From positions 1-64,000 of the forward strand of contig JBEWZL010000103.1 in assembly GCA_045837725.1 (NCBI GenBank): 64,000 bases of DNA, given 5' to 3'. The position numbers and the translations under genes are program-made. Positions 33,593-46,500 of the stretch are shown here, piece after piece. The notes under the pieces are model-generated. The model was not told the origin of the DNA. It saw nothing but the letters and a program-made list of their open reading frames with translations, and ran no database searches. The DNA is from Vermamoeba vermiformis. Lineage: Eukaryota; Tubulinea; Echinamoebida. Numbering within the stretch: the stretch's first letter is position 1; every line of letters begins with the position of its first letter.

Positions 33593-35960
33593 ATGTCAAA
33601 GCAGTAAGTTGACATTTGGATCAGATTTTTATTGGAACATCGATAAAATATTAAATCAATGCAAAAATGATACGTAGAATTGCATAGGATTAACTTCGCG
33701 TGTTTTCAGATTATCGATCCGTGACAGAATTGCTTTCTTTGCGAAGATTGAATCAGAACGCGCCGAAAAGCAAGGTAATAATTGACAAAAATTATGATTA
33801 TATAATAGAGACTGTATTTCAATCAAGTACAGCGACTGAATCTAGATTTTTTTGTGAGCCAGAAATTGCGCTTGCCTTCTAGACGTTGATTACAAAGATC
33901 TATGTCTAATATTATATTTATCAAGGGGGTCAATGGAATAAAGGGGTTACAATCGTTAAAGACAACGATCTGCCCAAATCCGTCTCTGCACCTCAAATAA
34001 AGACGACTGCCGTCACCTCTCCTCGTGAAAATAAGATTATTAAAGTGAATGAGTCAGTAGGAGTACCTAAACCAGCGGAACCAACTCTTACAGCGCAATC
34101 CGCTCAAATTTCTACGACAGCTCAAAATAGCAACACAACTGCCCCTCTTGAAACAAATCAAACCAGTTCTAATGCACCGAGAGTATTTACAAGAAAAATT
34201 AATATCGAAACTCCAACAGTCACACCACAATCAGCAACGAAGGTCAGCATCTCAGATGAAGATGTAGACAAGTTAATCGATCAGGTGCTTGAAAAGCAAA
34301 AAGAAAATAAGCCCGACGAAGACAATGTATCAATCACGTACAAGGCGCCTTCTTTAGTCACTTTGAAGCTAAATACGGGAACAGGCCCGGCAAGCGATCC
34401 AAATCCACCTGTTTCCGTTCCTATGACAACCTTAGTCCCAAATAGCGCCGCACAAAACAATATATCCGCTCCTATAATTTCTAAGAATGTCGTTTCGGTT
34501 GCAGTCCCCGCTGTAAATTCAGGACCGGCGAGAGTTTTGGGGTACGTAAATTTTTAACTCATACAATATATTCCTTGAGGCTATTAATACTCTTAAAAAT
34601 CATAAAATATTATACATGTACGGTAGATATTAATATTTTGATTTAGACACGGAAAACAGCCTTCGTTGCAAGATGTTCAACAAGCCATCAAGAAAACGCA
34701 GTTACAAAAGGCTGAATCTCAAATCCAACGAGAACAAAGGCAAAAATTTATCAATTTACCTGATCAAACGTAAGTGGCGTTAATTACAACATCAAAGAAA
34801 CTTGGGATCAGCTTTGGACCAACTAATTTTTCGTTACACTTGAACAATTATTTATTCTATTGTTTAGTCGTACCGGCCGTAGATTATCTAAAGCAGAACG
34901 CAAAGAATTTCGTCAAACGAGGCGCAATACTGTCGTGGACCAAAAAAGTCAGGTCGAATCTCGGATCAACGAGTTCATTAAGACCTTGCAGACTTTTGAA
35001 CGTTTGGTAAGTTCGCTGCATCCATATCTTATATTTCAACAGGGTTCTGTAGAGCATTTTGACCAAGATCTAACGAGATCTATTAGCTGGACAAAGAACG
35101 AGAAGAAACTCGAGCCGTTGTTGGCCGCTTAGAGCTTGTAACCGGATTATTGGCACTAGCAAATACTGAAATGGATAATATGAAACTTAGCATTGACAAG
35201 CTAGTCGAAGAACATAAAAAATCTTCCAACAAAGGTAAGACAGGATCGAATTTAAATTGCTACCTTGATTTGGTTTATCGTTAATAATATTAATTGTTGG
35301 TATGAGTTCTATTTTCATATGGAATATATGAATATTAAATATTGAGAGTGTTATCTAACGCATCTAAACTTAGATCCGGACTTCAGCAACAGTTTGACGA
35401 CGTTCCAAGACCAGTTTTGGAAATTTAGGCATAATTTTGACGTTCAAGTAGCAAAATCAACAAAAGAATTGCGAAGCCAAGACGGTGATAGTTTGGCGAG
35501 AGGATCTGCTGCAATTACACCGTCACAAGCCCAAGCATTAAATAACGCTAATAATGCGAACAATAATGCTACAAATATACCTAATGCACCGCCAGCACCG
35601 AGCTTCAAATCAATTGATCAAAAAACTGGAAAATTATCGGTTACTCCATTCTCAGGTACTTATTTATCTTATTTATTATTTATTTAATATAGCCTCTATT
35701 ATCGCAATTATGAACGCCTATTATGTTGTAAATGACTCACGTTTTTTTTGTTAGCGTTCTTGGAGCAGATCCAGAAAGGCGTTGCGTTGAAGAAAACAGA
35801 GTGCGAAAACATGCGCAAAGAAAAAGAAGAAAGCATGAAACGATCGCTTAATGTCGCTGATTCATTAGGTGCGTTGTTGAAAGAAGCGTTGGACTCGCGA
35901 CAAATGTATTTAGAAGCCATGTCATCGAGCGACGAAGAAGAACGAGAAGCTGATTGGTAA
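33593..35960 (+). CDS. Coiled-coil protein with long disordered N-terminal half
   Basis: Eight exons (33593-33603, 33710-33774, 33926-34541, 34647-34769, 34868-35006, 35087-35234, 35374-35655, 35755-35960) encode 529 residues; total length closes in frame. The first coding exon is only 11 nt (MSKQ junction) and was chosen because it alone gives an ATG and phase 2 for exon 2. The N-terminus has a short helix (LSIRDRIAFFAKIESERAE). Residues ~30-235 are Ser/Thr/Pro/Asn-rich and disordered. From ~235 the protein is mostly helical coiled coil (AIKKTQLQKAESQIQREQR, RINEFIKTLQTFERLLDKE, AFLEQIQKGVALKKTECE), ending in an acidic tail (SSSDEEEREADW). I do not recognise the family. A cytoskeletal or scaffold role is plausible but not shown. 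Confidence 0.75.
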
Positions 35961-36024
35961 AAAAATGTAAACGTCTTTATGTACAATAATACTAGTATTT
36001 ACATATATATGTATATGATTATTA

Positions 36025-37755
36025 TTATTTATGTTGTGTTGCAAACAAATCAGGCGAGCAACTGAATTCCAGATCGCTTTGAGAATTTTGCTGTGACGAT
36101 AATTTTGATTTTTGCGACGGTTCTGAATTCTCATTTTTTAAACTACTCTCATCTGGCTTAATATTTCTAATAGATTTTCTTTGACTTCGACGTTGAGTCA
36201 CTTGGTTCATATTCGTAGACGGGGCTGTCAAATAAATGAACGGAGATGAGTTGAGATTTCCCGAACAATTCTCCGAAGACTCCGTTTGCGTTGTTAAATC
36301 TTCAAAATTCCTGGCAATATCTTCGCTGCTGCGGGTTAATTCATCGTGATTCGACTGCTTTTCATCTTGAGTTTCAACGTAAATGAACGGCGATGACATT
36401 GAAAGTTTTTGCGAGTCCATTAATTGACTAATTCGTGATCCTTTGCTATTATTAAACTTTTTCTGCGTAAATGTTGCTGGAGTCAAGCCTGGCGTTGCTT
36501 GTGTAGGTTTATATACAAATGGTGAACTACCCAAGCTGTCGTAACTGTTCTTCAATTTGTTTTTTCCAGTCGATTGTTGTGTTGGTTGCATCTGCGTGTG
36601 ATTATACGACATTGTTAATGCAAACGGCGAACTAGCAATATCGTCGCTTGATCCGTTCAGTGAACCATTTGCATCCTTGTCTTTTGATTGGTCAGCGTTC
36701 GTTGAAGGAGCTAACGATTTATAAACGAACGGTGATGAAAAATTGTCCAATAGCACGTTGGATTCATTTTCTGCTTCGTTTTCTTTCTCGTCAAAAGCTT
36801 CCAAACCAAAACTTTCGTTGTAATGATGATCAATAAATGATTCGTTGATGTTATTGTACGTAATGATGTGCTGTTCTCTGGGAGATGAATCGTAAATAAA
36901 CGCTTCGGTTCTCTTAATGACAGGCTTTCGAGGTTGTTTTGGTGCTGGTGGCAACATCGGCGAGGAAATTATGTCATCTTCTGGACGATTTTGCGGTTGT
37001 CTCTGTAATAAATTCATTAGACCAATCATATTAAAATAATTTAGTGTTCGCTACAATAATAATAAGCCTCATATTTGAATTTTTTCCGAAGCGATCCACC
37101 GAACTTACTTGAGTCTGATCCCAATCGCACAAGGACTTGCGCAGTTTTTGAATCGTTCCAGCTGTTTGAACGGAGCCTTTGATTTGCAGATGTTTCTTAA
37201 TAGCATTGACAGTAACGTCTCGAGGTTGCTGCACGCGTTTGTTCGTATGCACATCTGACGGAGATCTAGGTCAGTGTTGCTCGTAATTGCAGGAAGAACT
37301 TACTTTTGTGATTATTTTTGTTGGCTATTACTAAGGCTGGGTTAATATCGATGTACTTGGCTTGAGGAGCCGGATTTGGTTGCGGTTTTTCTGACTTGAT
37401 GAAATCTAGCGATACTTTTTTCGATCCAACTAAAAATGTTGGTTTTGCTTTCGAATCATAGCCTAATTGAGGTCAAATGAATATTAGATTTTTGCAAATA
37501 CATTTTTAAAAATAGATCGAAAATTTAATTTGCCTTCAAAATCGATTAATTGGCCTAACCATTCAAAAATTGCCATTATTATTTTGGGTAATTATTATAG
37601 ATTAACTTTCGCTTACCGACTAATGAAGCTACGAAACTTGCTCGCGACACCGTCTTTTGCTTGCCGATCGCGTTAGAATTCGTTTTGTATTTTTTATTCT
37701 GAGGATATCCATTGATATTCTCTTCGGTAATAACTTCAGCCTTCCTCTTGTGCAT
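36025..37755 (-). CDS. Disordered nuclear protein with five SSPF motifs
   Basis: Four exons (37755-37617, 37462-37304, 37254-37109, 37002-36025) encode 473 residues. The start MHKRKAEV is followed by a basic stretch (QNKKYKTN), a likely nuclear signal. A small folded-looking segment (VNAIKKHLQIKG, TIQKLRKSLCDWDQ) sits at ~110-148. The last exon encodes ~325 disordered residues carrying SSPF at residues ~237, 272, 307, 351 and 400, four of them in the form SSPF-[VI]-Y, each preceded by a short hydrophobic/Asn-Gly turn and spaced 35-49 residues. A related YDSSP and SSPM occur upstream. The Ser-Pro steps fit proline-directed kinases. A repeated docking or phospho-switch motif is inferred; I know no matching family. 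It converges on the coiled-coil gene with 64 bp between stops and diverges from UPF2. Confidence 0.75.
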
Positions 37756-37998
37756 TCATAACCTTCAAGAAATTCGCGGAATGGCCAATCGCGCGGACAC
37801 TGCCCTTTTTTTGCGCTCACTCTGTTTATTGACTTAGGAATAACGCTCTAAGAAAGGATCCAACATTATTACTATATTTCCTTACCTCCACTGAAGTTGA
37901 TCGGTACGGAAGGTCAGCCAGGTAAAAATCGTGGAGAACAACCAGAGGGTTGATCGACAGTTTTTTTCATTTTGAAAACTATCGACTTGAGACCACGA

Positions 37999-40900
37999 AT
38001 GTCGCATCGCAATCGTGGTGGTGGCGGTAATTATCAGCCCAAAAACGATAATGTAAGGCAGTTTGGAAAGGGTCTTGATCTGATCGATTCTCGTATTGAT
38101 TCAAATTTACAGAAAAATCGGCAAAGTGGTGATAAAAAATGGGTAGCTAAGCCAGCAACTAAAGTACGTGAATAATAATGCGGGAGAAAATACTTATTAA
38201 TTTTTGAATTATTTTTAGCAAGATGAGGCTGCCCGCAAGAAAGAGGACGAAGACCGAAAGAAAAAAGAAGAAGAGGAAAAATTAAAAGCAATTGAGGAAG
38301 AGAAAAAGCGTAAAGAAGAAGAGGAGCGAAAGAAACAAGAGGAAGAGGTATTTTTTTTTCATCTGCTTGTAGATGCCTTATACACGCACCAAAAATTTAC
38401 CTATAAATATGAGCAAATTATTAATAATATTTTACGCAAATTTCTTTCTGTCCTTTTGACCCAACGAATCTGCCACAAATCGATCTGACTATAATCAATT
38501 ATCAGGAACGTAAACGACAAGAAGAGGAGCGCAAACGTTTAGAAGAAGAGCAAAAATTGCGCGAGGAGCAAGAAAAACGTCAAAAAGAGCGTCAAGAAAT
38601 TCGAAAAGCCAATTTAGAGGCTGCCGCTGGAAAGCGACCTAGTAAGTACCAATTCTTAATTATAGCCTTATTATATAGCTAATATATATTGTCTTAGATG
38701 AATCGTTTTTCAAAGCACTCGATGCTAGCATTAAGAAAAATTCAACCTTCATTAAAAAATTGCAAACTAAATTGACCGAGGAGAACAAAGACGCGTTGAT
38801 TAAAGAACTCAAGACCTTAAATATGAATAGATTTATAGGCGAGGTCATTCAATCGATCACTCAAGCTCCTTTGAAAGCAGCTGACTGCGATACTGCATTC
38901 AAGGTACAAAAAAAATCTTTATCCAGATCCACGAACAAAATTTTTTTAAATTCCGTGCTGTAAATGTCTAATTACCTAATTTGGCAGGTCATTTCAACGT
39001 TCCATCAATTATACGCTGAATTTTCAACGGACATTATTCCAGCGCTCGTGAAGACTTTCCACGCTGAAAAAGAAAACCTCGTCAAAGCACGCTCATTGTT
39101 GCGTCTATTAACCGAGTTGTATATCTATGGCGTATATAACGATCATACAATTGTCTTGGATATTGTCAAGCAGATCGTCGTAAGTACCAAAACTTGATCC
39201 AGATAATGTTAGTAGATTTAATAATGTACGAACTTTTAATAGGAAAACCGCGATAAAATGAGCCATAATTTGTCCTTGATGGTCGGATTTGTGCGTTACG
39301 GACTTGAATTATTGGGCATTCAGAACAAGGCTGAAAACACAGTCAGACCTGAGCCTGGTCAAGAAGAATCGAAGCGCGAAGAGGCGGAAAATATCGTGCC
39401 TGCCAACGTGCGCGAAATATTTACTAAATTAGTCGACGCCTATTATACTCGAGCCAGCAACTACTTGCTAAAGGAGCACCAGGTAACATTTTTCACATTA
39501 ACTTTTGTCAGCCAAAACTGACTTTCTTTCGCAGGCTCTTCGTGCCAAAGAACGAGAAAATCGTGAGACTCAACAGAATAAAGGCGAGTTGAGCAAAGAA
39601 ACTCAAGAGGAGTACAGCAAGATGAGACAAGCGTACGACAAGGTCTTGGCTAACGTGATGAGGTAAGTCAAGAAATTATTATTTAGTACCGATTATAATC
39701 TGTTATCTAGCTTGGCCGAGTTGCTGCAAAAGAACTTGCCCGCGCTGCCTGAAGAAGAAAGTACGACGAGAATTTCTGAAGTCTCGGTGACACTTGCTAC
39801 TTTTTCAAAGGTCAGTAATCAACTCCAAATGTTTTTTAAGAACTGCGATTAATGTCGTGTCATTTAGCCCGATGACTCGTACAAAGACGAGCCTCTTTGG
39901 GAAGACGAAGACCAACGCACATTTTATGAAGTTTATCCTGACTTGAAGGCACTCGTTCCTGGGCTTTTGGACGATAAACCTGCTGAAAAAGAAGACGAAA
40001 AGGAGCCTGAAAAAGAAGCTTCAAAGCCCGCTGAAGAGAAAAAAGAAACCGACAAACCCGCTGGATCTGAGAACAAAGACGAAACAACCGCGCAACCTGT
40101 CGATAAATTTACCGAATGGAAGAACAAGTGGCCGGCAAGCTGGACTCGTGAAACAATCGACAAGACTGCCGTTGAATTCTGCGCATTTAACAACAAGGCT
40201 AACAGAAAGAAGTTAGTCAAGGCGATGTTCACTGTGCACCGCTCCAAGTTGGATTGGTTGCCGTACTTTGGTCGATTGACTGCGACGTTAAATCAATATT
40301 GGAAGGATGTAGGTCCCAACCTCGTTAGTTTGGTAAGTATTATATGCCATTAGGCTCCGATGGTATACCACAAAAGTTTGCAAGATCTGACCTCGGACGT
40401 GGATCTACTTTCGGATCTAACGTGATTGATTTTAGTTGGAAGATGAGTTCAAAGCACTATACCAAGAAAAGAATCAAATCAATATCGAGACTAAAGTGAA
40501 GAACATTCGCTTCTTGTCGGAGCTCGTAAAGTTCAGGATCTGCCCAGTCACCACTATTCTCCAGTGTCTACGCATGTTATTAGACGACTTTGTCTATCAT
40601 AACATCGATTTGGCTTGCAATTTACTGGAAACTTGCGGTAGATTTTTATACTTGACTCCTGAATCTCACGTTCGCATCAACAATATGGTAAGTTGAAACA
40701 CTAACTCTTGATCAAACGTTCTTTACCAAAAATGGAAATACTAATGACAAATACTTTGTAGCTTGAAATCTTTATGAGATTAAAGGCAACGAAGAATTTG
40801 GACGCACGTCAAAATAACTTGGTCGAGAACGCGTTCTTCAGCGTAAAGCCGCCTGAGCGTCAAATCAAGCAAAAACAACGTCCTGTTATGCACGACTATA

Positions 40901-43132
40901 TTAGAAAGTTGGTTTATGACGATTTGAACAAGGGATCCGTCAAGCTCGTGTTGAAAAAATTGAAGAAATTAAACTGGGCTGAAGACGAGGTAAATACATT
41001 GCGATTTATAATATTATATGCGTAAGTACTAATAATATTTTACTATAGGAGTATATTTTGAAGAAAATGTACAAGATCTACAAGGGCAAGTTCAGCAATA
41101 TTCATTTGATTGCTAGTCTCGTCTCTAGTCTCAGCAAACACCACCCAATCTTCGCTATTAAGTTCGTTGATACTTTATTGGAAGACATTCGTGAGGGACT
41201 TGAAGTAAGTTCGGAAAGCAAACGAGATCTGATTTTTCTTTGTTTTTTGTAACGAATTTCCTTTTTAGGAAAACGATTTCAATAGCCATCAAAGACTCGT
41301 TATGAACGTTAAGTTATTGGGCGAGTTATATAACTATCGATTGATTGAGAATCAAATCGTTTTCGATACTTTGTACACTTTCATTGCTTTTGGTCACGGT
41401 AAGTCCTAACTATTACCAAATAAGGAAATAATCGCTAAAATTATCAATTTTATTCAGCCACCGAAGAAGAAATGAACGAACTTGACCCGCCAGATGAAAC
41501 TTTCAGAATCCGATTGGTGTGCACTTTGCTCGAAACCTGCGGTCAATATTTTTCAAAGGGCGCTACGAAAGAGAAACTCGATCGATTTTTGGTCTATTTC
41601 CAGCGCTACGCATTGAGCAAGGGCGATAACGTCCCGCAGGCCTTATGGTTCACTATCGACGATCGGTTCGACGAATTGAGACCTCGCATGCAACGATTTA
41701 CGACTATGCAAGAGGCTAATGATGCTATTGCTGCTATTGAAAAAAGTAAGTCTTTAGAACGAGACTGGATCAGATCTGATCGACATACGGATGTTGTTGT
41801 AGACCGTTCTCGTTTGGCTTAAACTAACGTCTTATTGTCTTATTTAAAATAAGGTATTAATAATATTATTGTAGGTATTGTCGCAACATTAGGCCCGCAC
41901 TCTGTACCTTTCGATCTGGTCAACTCGGCTCCTGTAAGTACAACCACGAGTAAAGATTCGAAATGAAGCTAATACTAAGATATCTTATAGTATAAGATCA
42001 AGAGCGTTGATGAGAGCGGTGCCCACCAAGCGGGTCAAGAAGAGGAAGACGAAGATGACGAAAGAAAGCGCGATCTGGAAGACGAGCACGGAGACCCTGT
42101 CGAACAAGAAGATGACTATGCTGATAGTCTTCAATTCGACGAGGAGAGCGGAGAAGAAGAAGAAGAGGAAGAAGAAGACGGTACGTAATAACGATATTTC
42201 CTCGGAAAAACGAACATCAATTTTTATTAATTTTAGTTTTGCGCGTACTGACTTCTTAATTTAGAAGACGAAGACTTGGTTGATTATAACGGACCTTCAG
42301 ACCCAAAGAAGGTGCCCGAAGACGACGTAAGCTCATGAGTTCTAGCTGGATGTGGGATCCGAAATAATTAACGTTGGTTTTGTTAGGAATTCCTTCGTGA
42401 GCTCGAAATGATGGTCTCTGAATCACGTGAAGTTCGTAGACTCGATACTTCTGGCATGGATCGCGCCTTGCCTCAACTGCGAAGTATGTACATCCAGATC
42501 TCCAAATGAATCTTTTTAAATCAACAGGATCCGCATTTAGCTAGTGGTTAACCATCATTTTTTATGATTATAGAGAAAGCTAAGAATATCGAGAACGAAG
42601 AAAAAGTTCAAGCAGATTCAGATCACCGTGTCTTCCAGGTCTTGCTCAAACGTGGTCCTAAGCAACAAGTCGCGCAGTTGGCTATTCCTGCTGACTCAAA
42701 ATTAGCTCGAAATCAATTGCAGAAAGACGAAGAAGAGCTTGAAGAACAAAAAGAAATTAAAAGACTCGTGTTGCAGTACGCGCAAAGTGCCGAGACTGAA
42801 GAAGAGGCCGACAGCAAAAACAAGGTACTTAATTAGCTTTATAGTAGTATATAGTATGAGAATGATATTATATAAGACATGGTTTAAGATCTGGTGCTAA
42901 TATTTTGAATTTAGAAAAAGCCGCGTACCGTGCAGATCACGCTAGGTCAGACACCTTACATGGAAGGTAAAGCGGCTACTACTCCTCAAAGTCCTTCACA
43001 AGGACAAGGCCCACAACGTGGTGGATATAATCAAGTCGGCCGAGGTCGTGGAGGTCGTGGAGCATACAAGTAAGATCCGGATCAGCAATTATTATCATAC
43101 TCGTTCTAAACGATTGTTTTAGCCGCCGTTAA
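37999..43132 (+). CDS. UPF2: UPF2, nonsense-mediated mRNA decay scaffold
   Basis: Twenty-one exons with boundaries 37999-38163, 38219-38347, 38506-38641, 38698-38903, 38988-39179, 39243-39482, 39535-39662, 39711-39810, 39868-40332, 40436-40687, 40762-40989, 41049-41204, 41269-41398, 41458-41745, 41875-41933, 41991-42180, 42265-42326, 42387-42483, 42574-42824, 42915-43069 and 43123-43132 encode 1,212 residues (human 1,272). Order: RGG-like start, a Lys/Glu/Arg coiled coil ~56-143, three MIF4G helical domains (~145-350, ~510-700, ~710-960; e.g. LLRLLTELYIYGVY, LVCTLLETCGQYF), a long acidic run (~990-1050) and the C-terminal UPF1-binding region (LRELEMMVSESREVRRL, FQVLLKRGPKQQVAQLAIP). A GRGRGGRG tail is spread over the last exons. 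UPF2 bridges UPF3 on exon-junction complexes to the helicase UPF1. The final coding exon is only 10 nt. Confidence 0.95.
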
Positions 43133-43576
43133 TTTGAGAATGCAGTGCAACAATAATACGAGTTGAATATCGCAACATATAATCTCTTACGAGAACTTAC
43201 TTGAGCGGGCAACAAGGAAAAGGCGGATCGGATGCGTAAGATAACCAATCTTTGCGAAGCAAAGAAAAACCTTCTCAAGAGCCTTATAACCTTATTGCAC
43301 CGCTAATTCTTTTGCAACCTATAATACAATAAATTTGGATTACAACTTCAACGGGCCTTTTTTTTGATGAAGATCAAGCACGATCTGCAAACCATTTTAT
43401 CAAATTAAATAGTTTATTAATTTTTATTGTTAAGGTATTCAGTTCATTAATGGAACGAAGGTAGTATAACCTCGAAAAAAGTACGTTTTCCCGTTTCAAG
43501 AACAGAATCTTCTTTTTTTTTGTGATTCTGGTTAATTAATCTAACACTAATTATTCGAAAGAGCACCATAAGTCTC
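43133..43576. other. Intergenic gap
   Basis: About 444 bp between two same-strand genes, AT-rich in the right half. AATAAA at about 43329 probably ends UPF2. No coding frame is supported. Confidence 0.45.
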
Positions 43577-46500
43577 ATGTCTGGTCGGAATAAACGTACG
43601 CGACCTGAAGACGGGAGCACTCCGGATCCAAATACGCAACCCAAAAAGAAGGCAAGGAAGGAAAACAATTTATTCGCCATCTTGCACGACGAACTTATTA
43701 TTGATATTTTAATATCCGTTCCCGTTGAGCAATTAGGTACGGTCTGTTTATTTTTTAATTTTGGTTTAAAAATTAATAATTATTTTTTGCAGCGACTATC
43801 GCCGTAGTTTGCAAGAGATGGAACGCGCAGTTGATTAAACAAGAATATTGGAAGAAAAAAACGTTAATTACGTGGAAAACTTCACTTTCAGACCTTGACC
43901 GAGACAACTCCGGATCTTTGCGCATTGATAGGACGAAATTATTTGTTCCAACGCTACGGGGTTCGTAAAATAACGATGTTTATGAAAATCTAACTCAACG
44001 TTATTGTACAGTTTCTGTCACCAACCAAGAAATGATTGATTGGCGCCGCTACTTCAAGATCAGGTAATGTTTTTTTGAGCACCTACGACTGATTTCAAAT
44101 TTAATTTATTATCGTTTAGGTCTATACTAGTTCATCTACGAGTGGCAATTAAAGGGACTAGCATCAAAGCAGTGGACCTTGCTCATCTAGAAAGACCTCC
44201 AAAAGAAAAAAAAGAGGAGCCTGAATTGACCATTGACAATGTGATGCGTCCGTACCAGAAGCTAACTTCCAACTACTTTTTTCGAGTTAGTGTCCAAGGA
44301 GATCTTTCTTTACTTCAAAAGTTCTTTGAACTGGGTGTGGAATCTGCTCCAGTTTTGAAGGGAAATAACCAGCACTTGATGACAATTGCCAAAAACCTAC
44401 TGGATTGTGCCAAACATAAGGATTTCAGTGCCAAACATAGGGATTTTATTGGAGAATATGCATTATAGTAAGTTTACAGTATTTTTTAATCAAACATTAT
44501 TAACAACAATTCATTGCAGCTATGCATCAAAATACTTTGAAGTTTGTCAAATCTTTGCAAATGACCATGCAATGCATGGCAAATTGTTTGCAAAAGCCTG
44601 CAAGGTCTTTGCAACGCATGGCAGAGAAGGTAGCACTGGAGTCAGGCTGTTCAACTTACTGGTACAGCACATGGGCAATCTTGCTCTTTTAAGCAATGAA
44701 GATGAAGAGAGGCATGAAGCGACATTCTTTCAGTTTCGCCATTCAAAGACTGAAAAACCCATCATCAGGTGCCTGTTTATTGAAAATCACTGGAAGTGTT
44801 GCACGAAGAGTAAGTACTGCAGTAACTATTGCACTAGTGAATTTTGCAGGAATTAATTCATTGTTGAATAGAATATGATGAAGCTTTGGTTGACTTAATG
44901 GTCAAAACTTATAACAGTTCCAATGATCCTAAGCTTCAAGCAATATCTCTGGCCTTGTGTGATGTGTCTCAGACCATATCAAATCAATTACGTCCAACAC
45001 TGATAAAGTAAGCTCAAAATCAATCCATTCAATCAACTGACTTCAATCTAGACTTGCTTGCATGGCAACAAAACATTCTGATCGAAAGGTTGCATTTGCT
45101 GGCTATGTACTGTTGTGGAAGCAAGCAACTGCATTGGATGATGTGGAACTCAAGTGTGAAGTATTTCAAATTGCATTGGAAGCGATGGATAACTATCCTC
45201 AATCAATGTAAGTCCTTTGTTTACTGTATATATATGAGCACTAATGTTAGTGCAGATTGTTTTTGATCAACATTATCACGAGAATAGCTGGTGGCAATGC
45301 TGATTTCATTTCTGATGCAATGCTGGCAGAACTAAATGCGAAGATTTTGAAATACTTCAACTCAAGATTATGGATTTTTGTGGATGCTGACAATGTTAAG
45401 TCAAATGTATTCTTTGAGATGTGGAGATTAGGCCATCTTTTCAAGGAACGATTTGAAAAGGTAAACTTTTGTTTTTTTGTTGAGCTAAGTGTTCAATCTA
45501 ATTAATTTCTTTGCTAGTACCTACCAGAGTATGAGAAAGCATTAATACAAATGGCAATGGAAATTGGACAACAAGATGAAGATGAAGATATCCCTGTACA
45601 CATTGTACTGTTTTCTGAGCAGATATTGCACCAGTACATGCAATTACGTAAGTGACTGCAAACTATGCTCAATTAGCTAATGAATTTCAGTTATTGCTTG
45701 CAAAGGAGATGCCTCAATTGAGTCAGCTGAAGAATTTGTTTCCAAAATTCTGGCAAACAAACAGCAGTATAATGTACGAGAACCTTATTTCTGTGCTTTG
45801 TTTGGTGAGCAGCTGTTTTCACTGTTTAAAGAAGAACCAGAAGAACTATCAAGAATTACAAGAAAGATGGTCAAAATTTTTGATAAGAGATTGTTGGCTT
45901 GGGGGGCCAAGGAACTCATGATTGAATCAGAAAAAGATGAATTCATGTATGTGCCATGGAGTGACAAGCAATTCAAGGCCATGCAGCAAACCAAAGAGTG
46001 CATTGATGATTGCAATGAGGAAGTAACTTTTATTTCCCACTATTTTAACTCCCCACCTCGAAAATTGGTTATGGCAGAGACTGCTGAAGATCTTTACCTG
46101 ATTAAGGCATGCAAAATGGATGTTCTCTCTTACAGTGCATATACCACTGTGAAGGTAAGACAACATCATTCTTAAACTCAATTTTCAACTTTTTACTACC
46201 AGGGCTTCAATGAAATGATGACAAGTGTTTGCAAAACCCTGTTGGATAATCATGAAGTTATTCCAGAGGGAAGCATCCAGCCAGTGCTTCATCTCATGCT
46301 GGCGCTCTATCGTGTCTCTGCTGAAAAAAAGCAATACCTACAAGTGGTGGTGGATCTATTTGAACGTTTGAAAGACAATTTGGCTCCTTTTCATAGAGAC
46401 TATTACATTGCTATAATTATCCAAGAATTACTGCGTGAGCCACAAACATACCCACTAAACATTCACTCCAAGGTAAGAGAACGACCATGTATCATCAGCT

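Noticed and set aside
43740-43964. Donor at GTTC|GTAAAA for exon 2 of the F-box/HEAT gene
   Set aside because: It leaves the wrong phase for exon 3; the weaker GTTCGT donor at 43961 is the only one that works.
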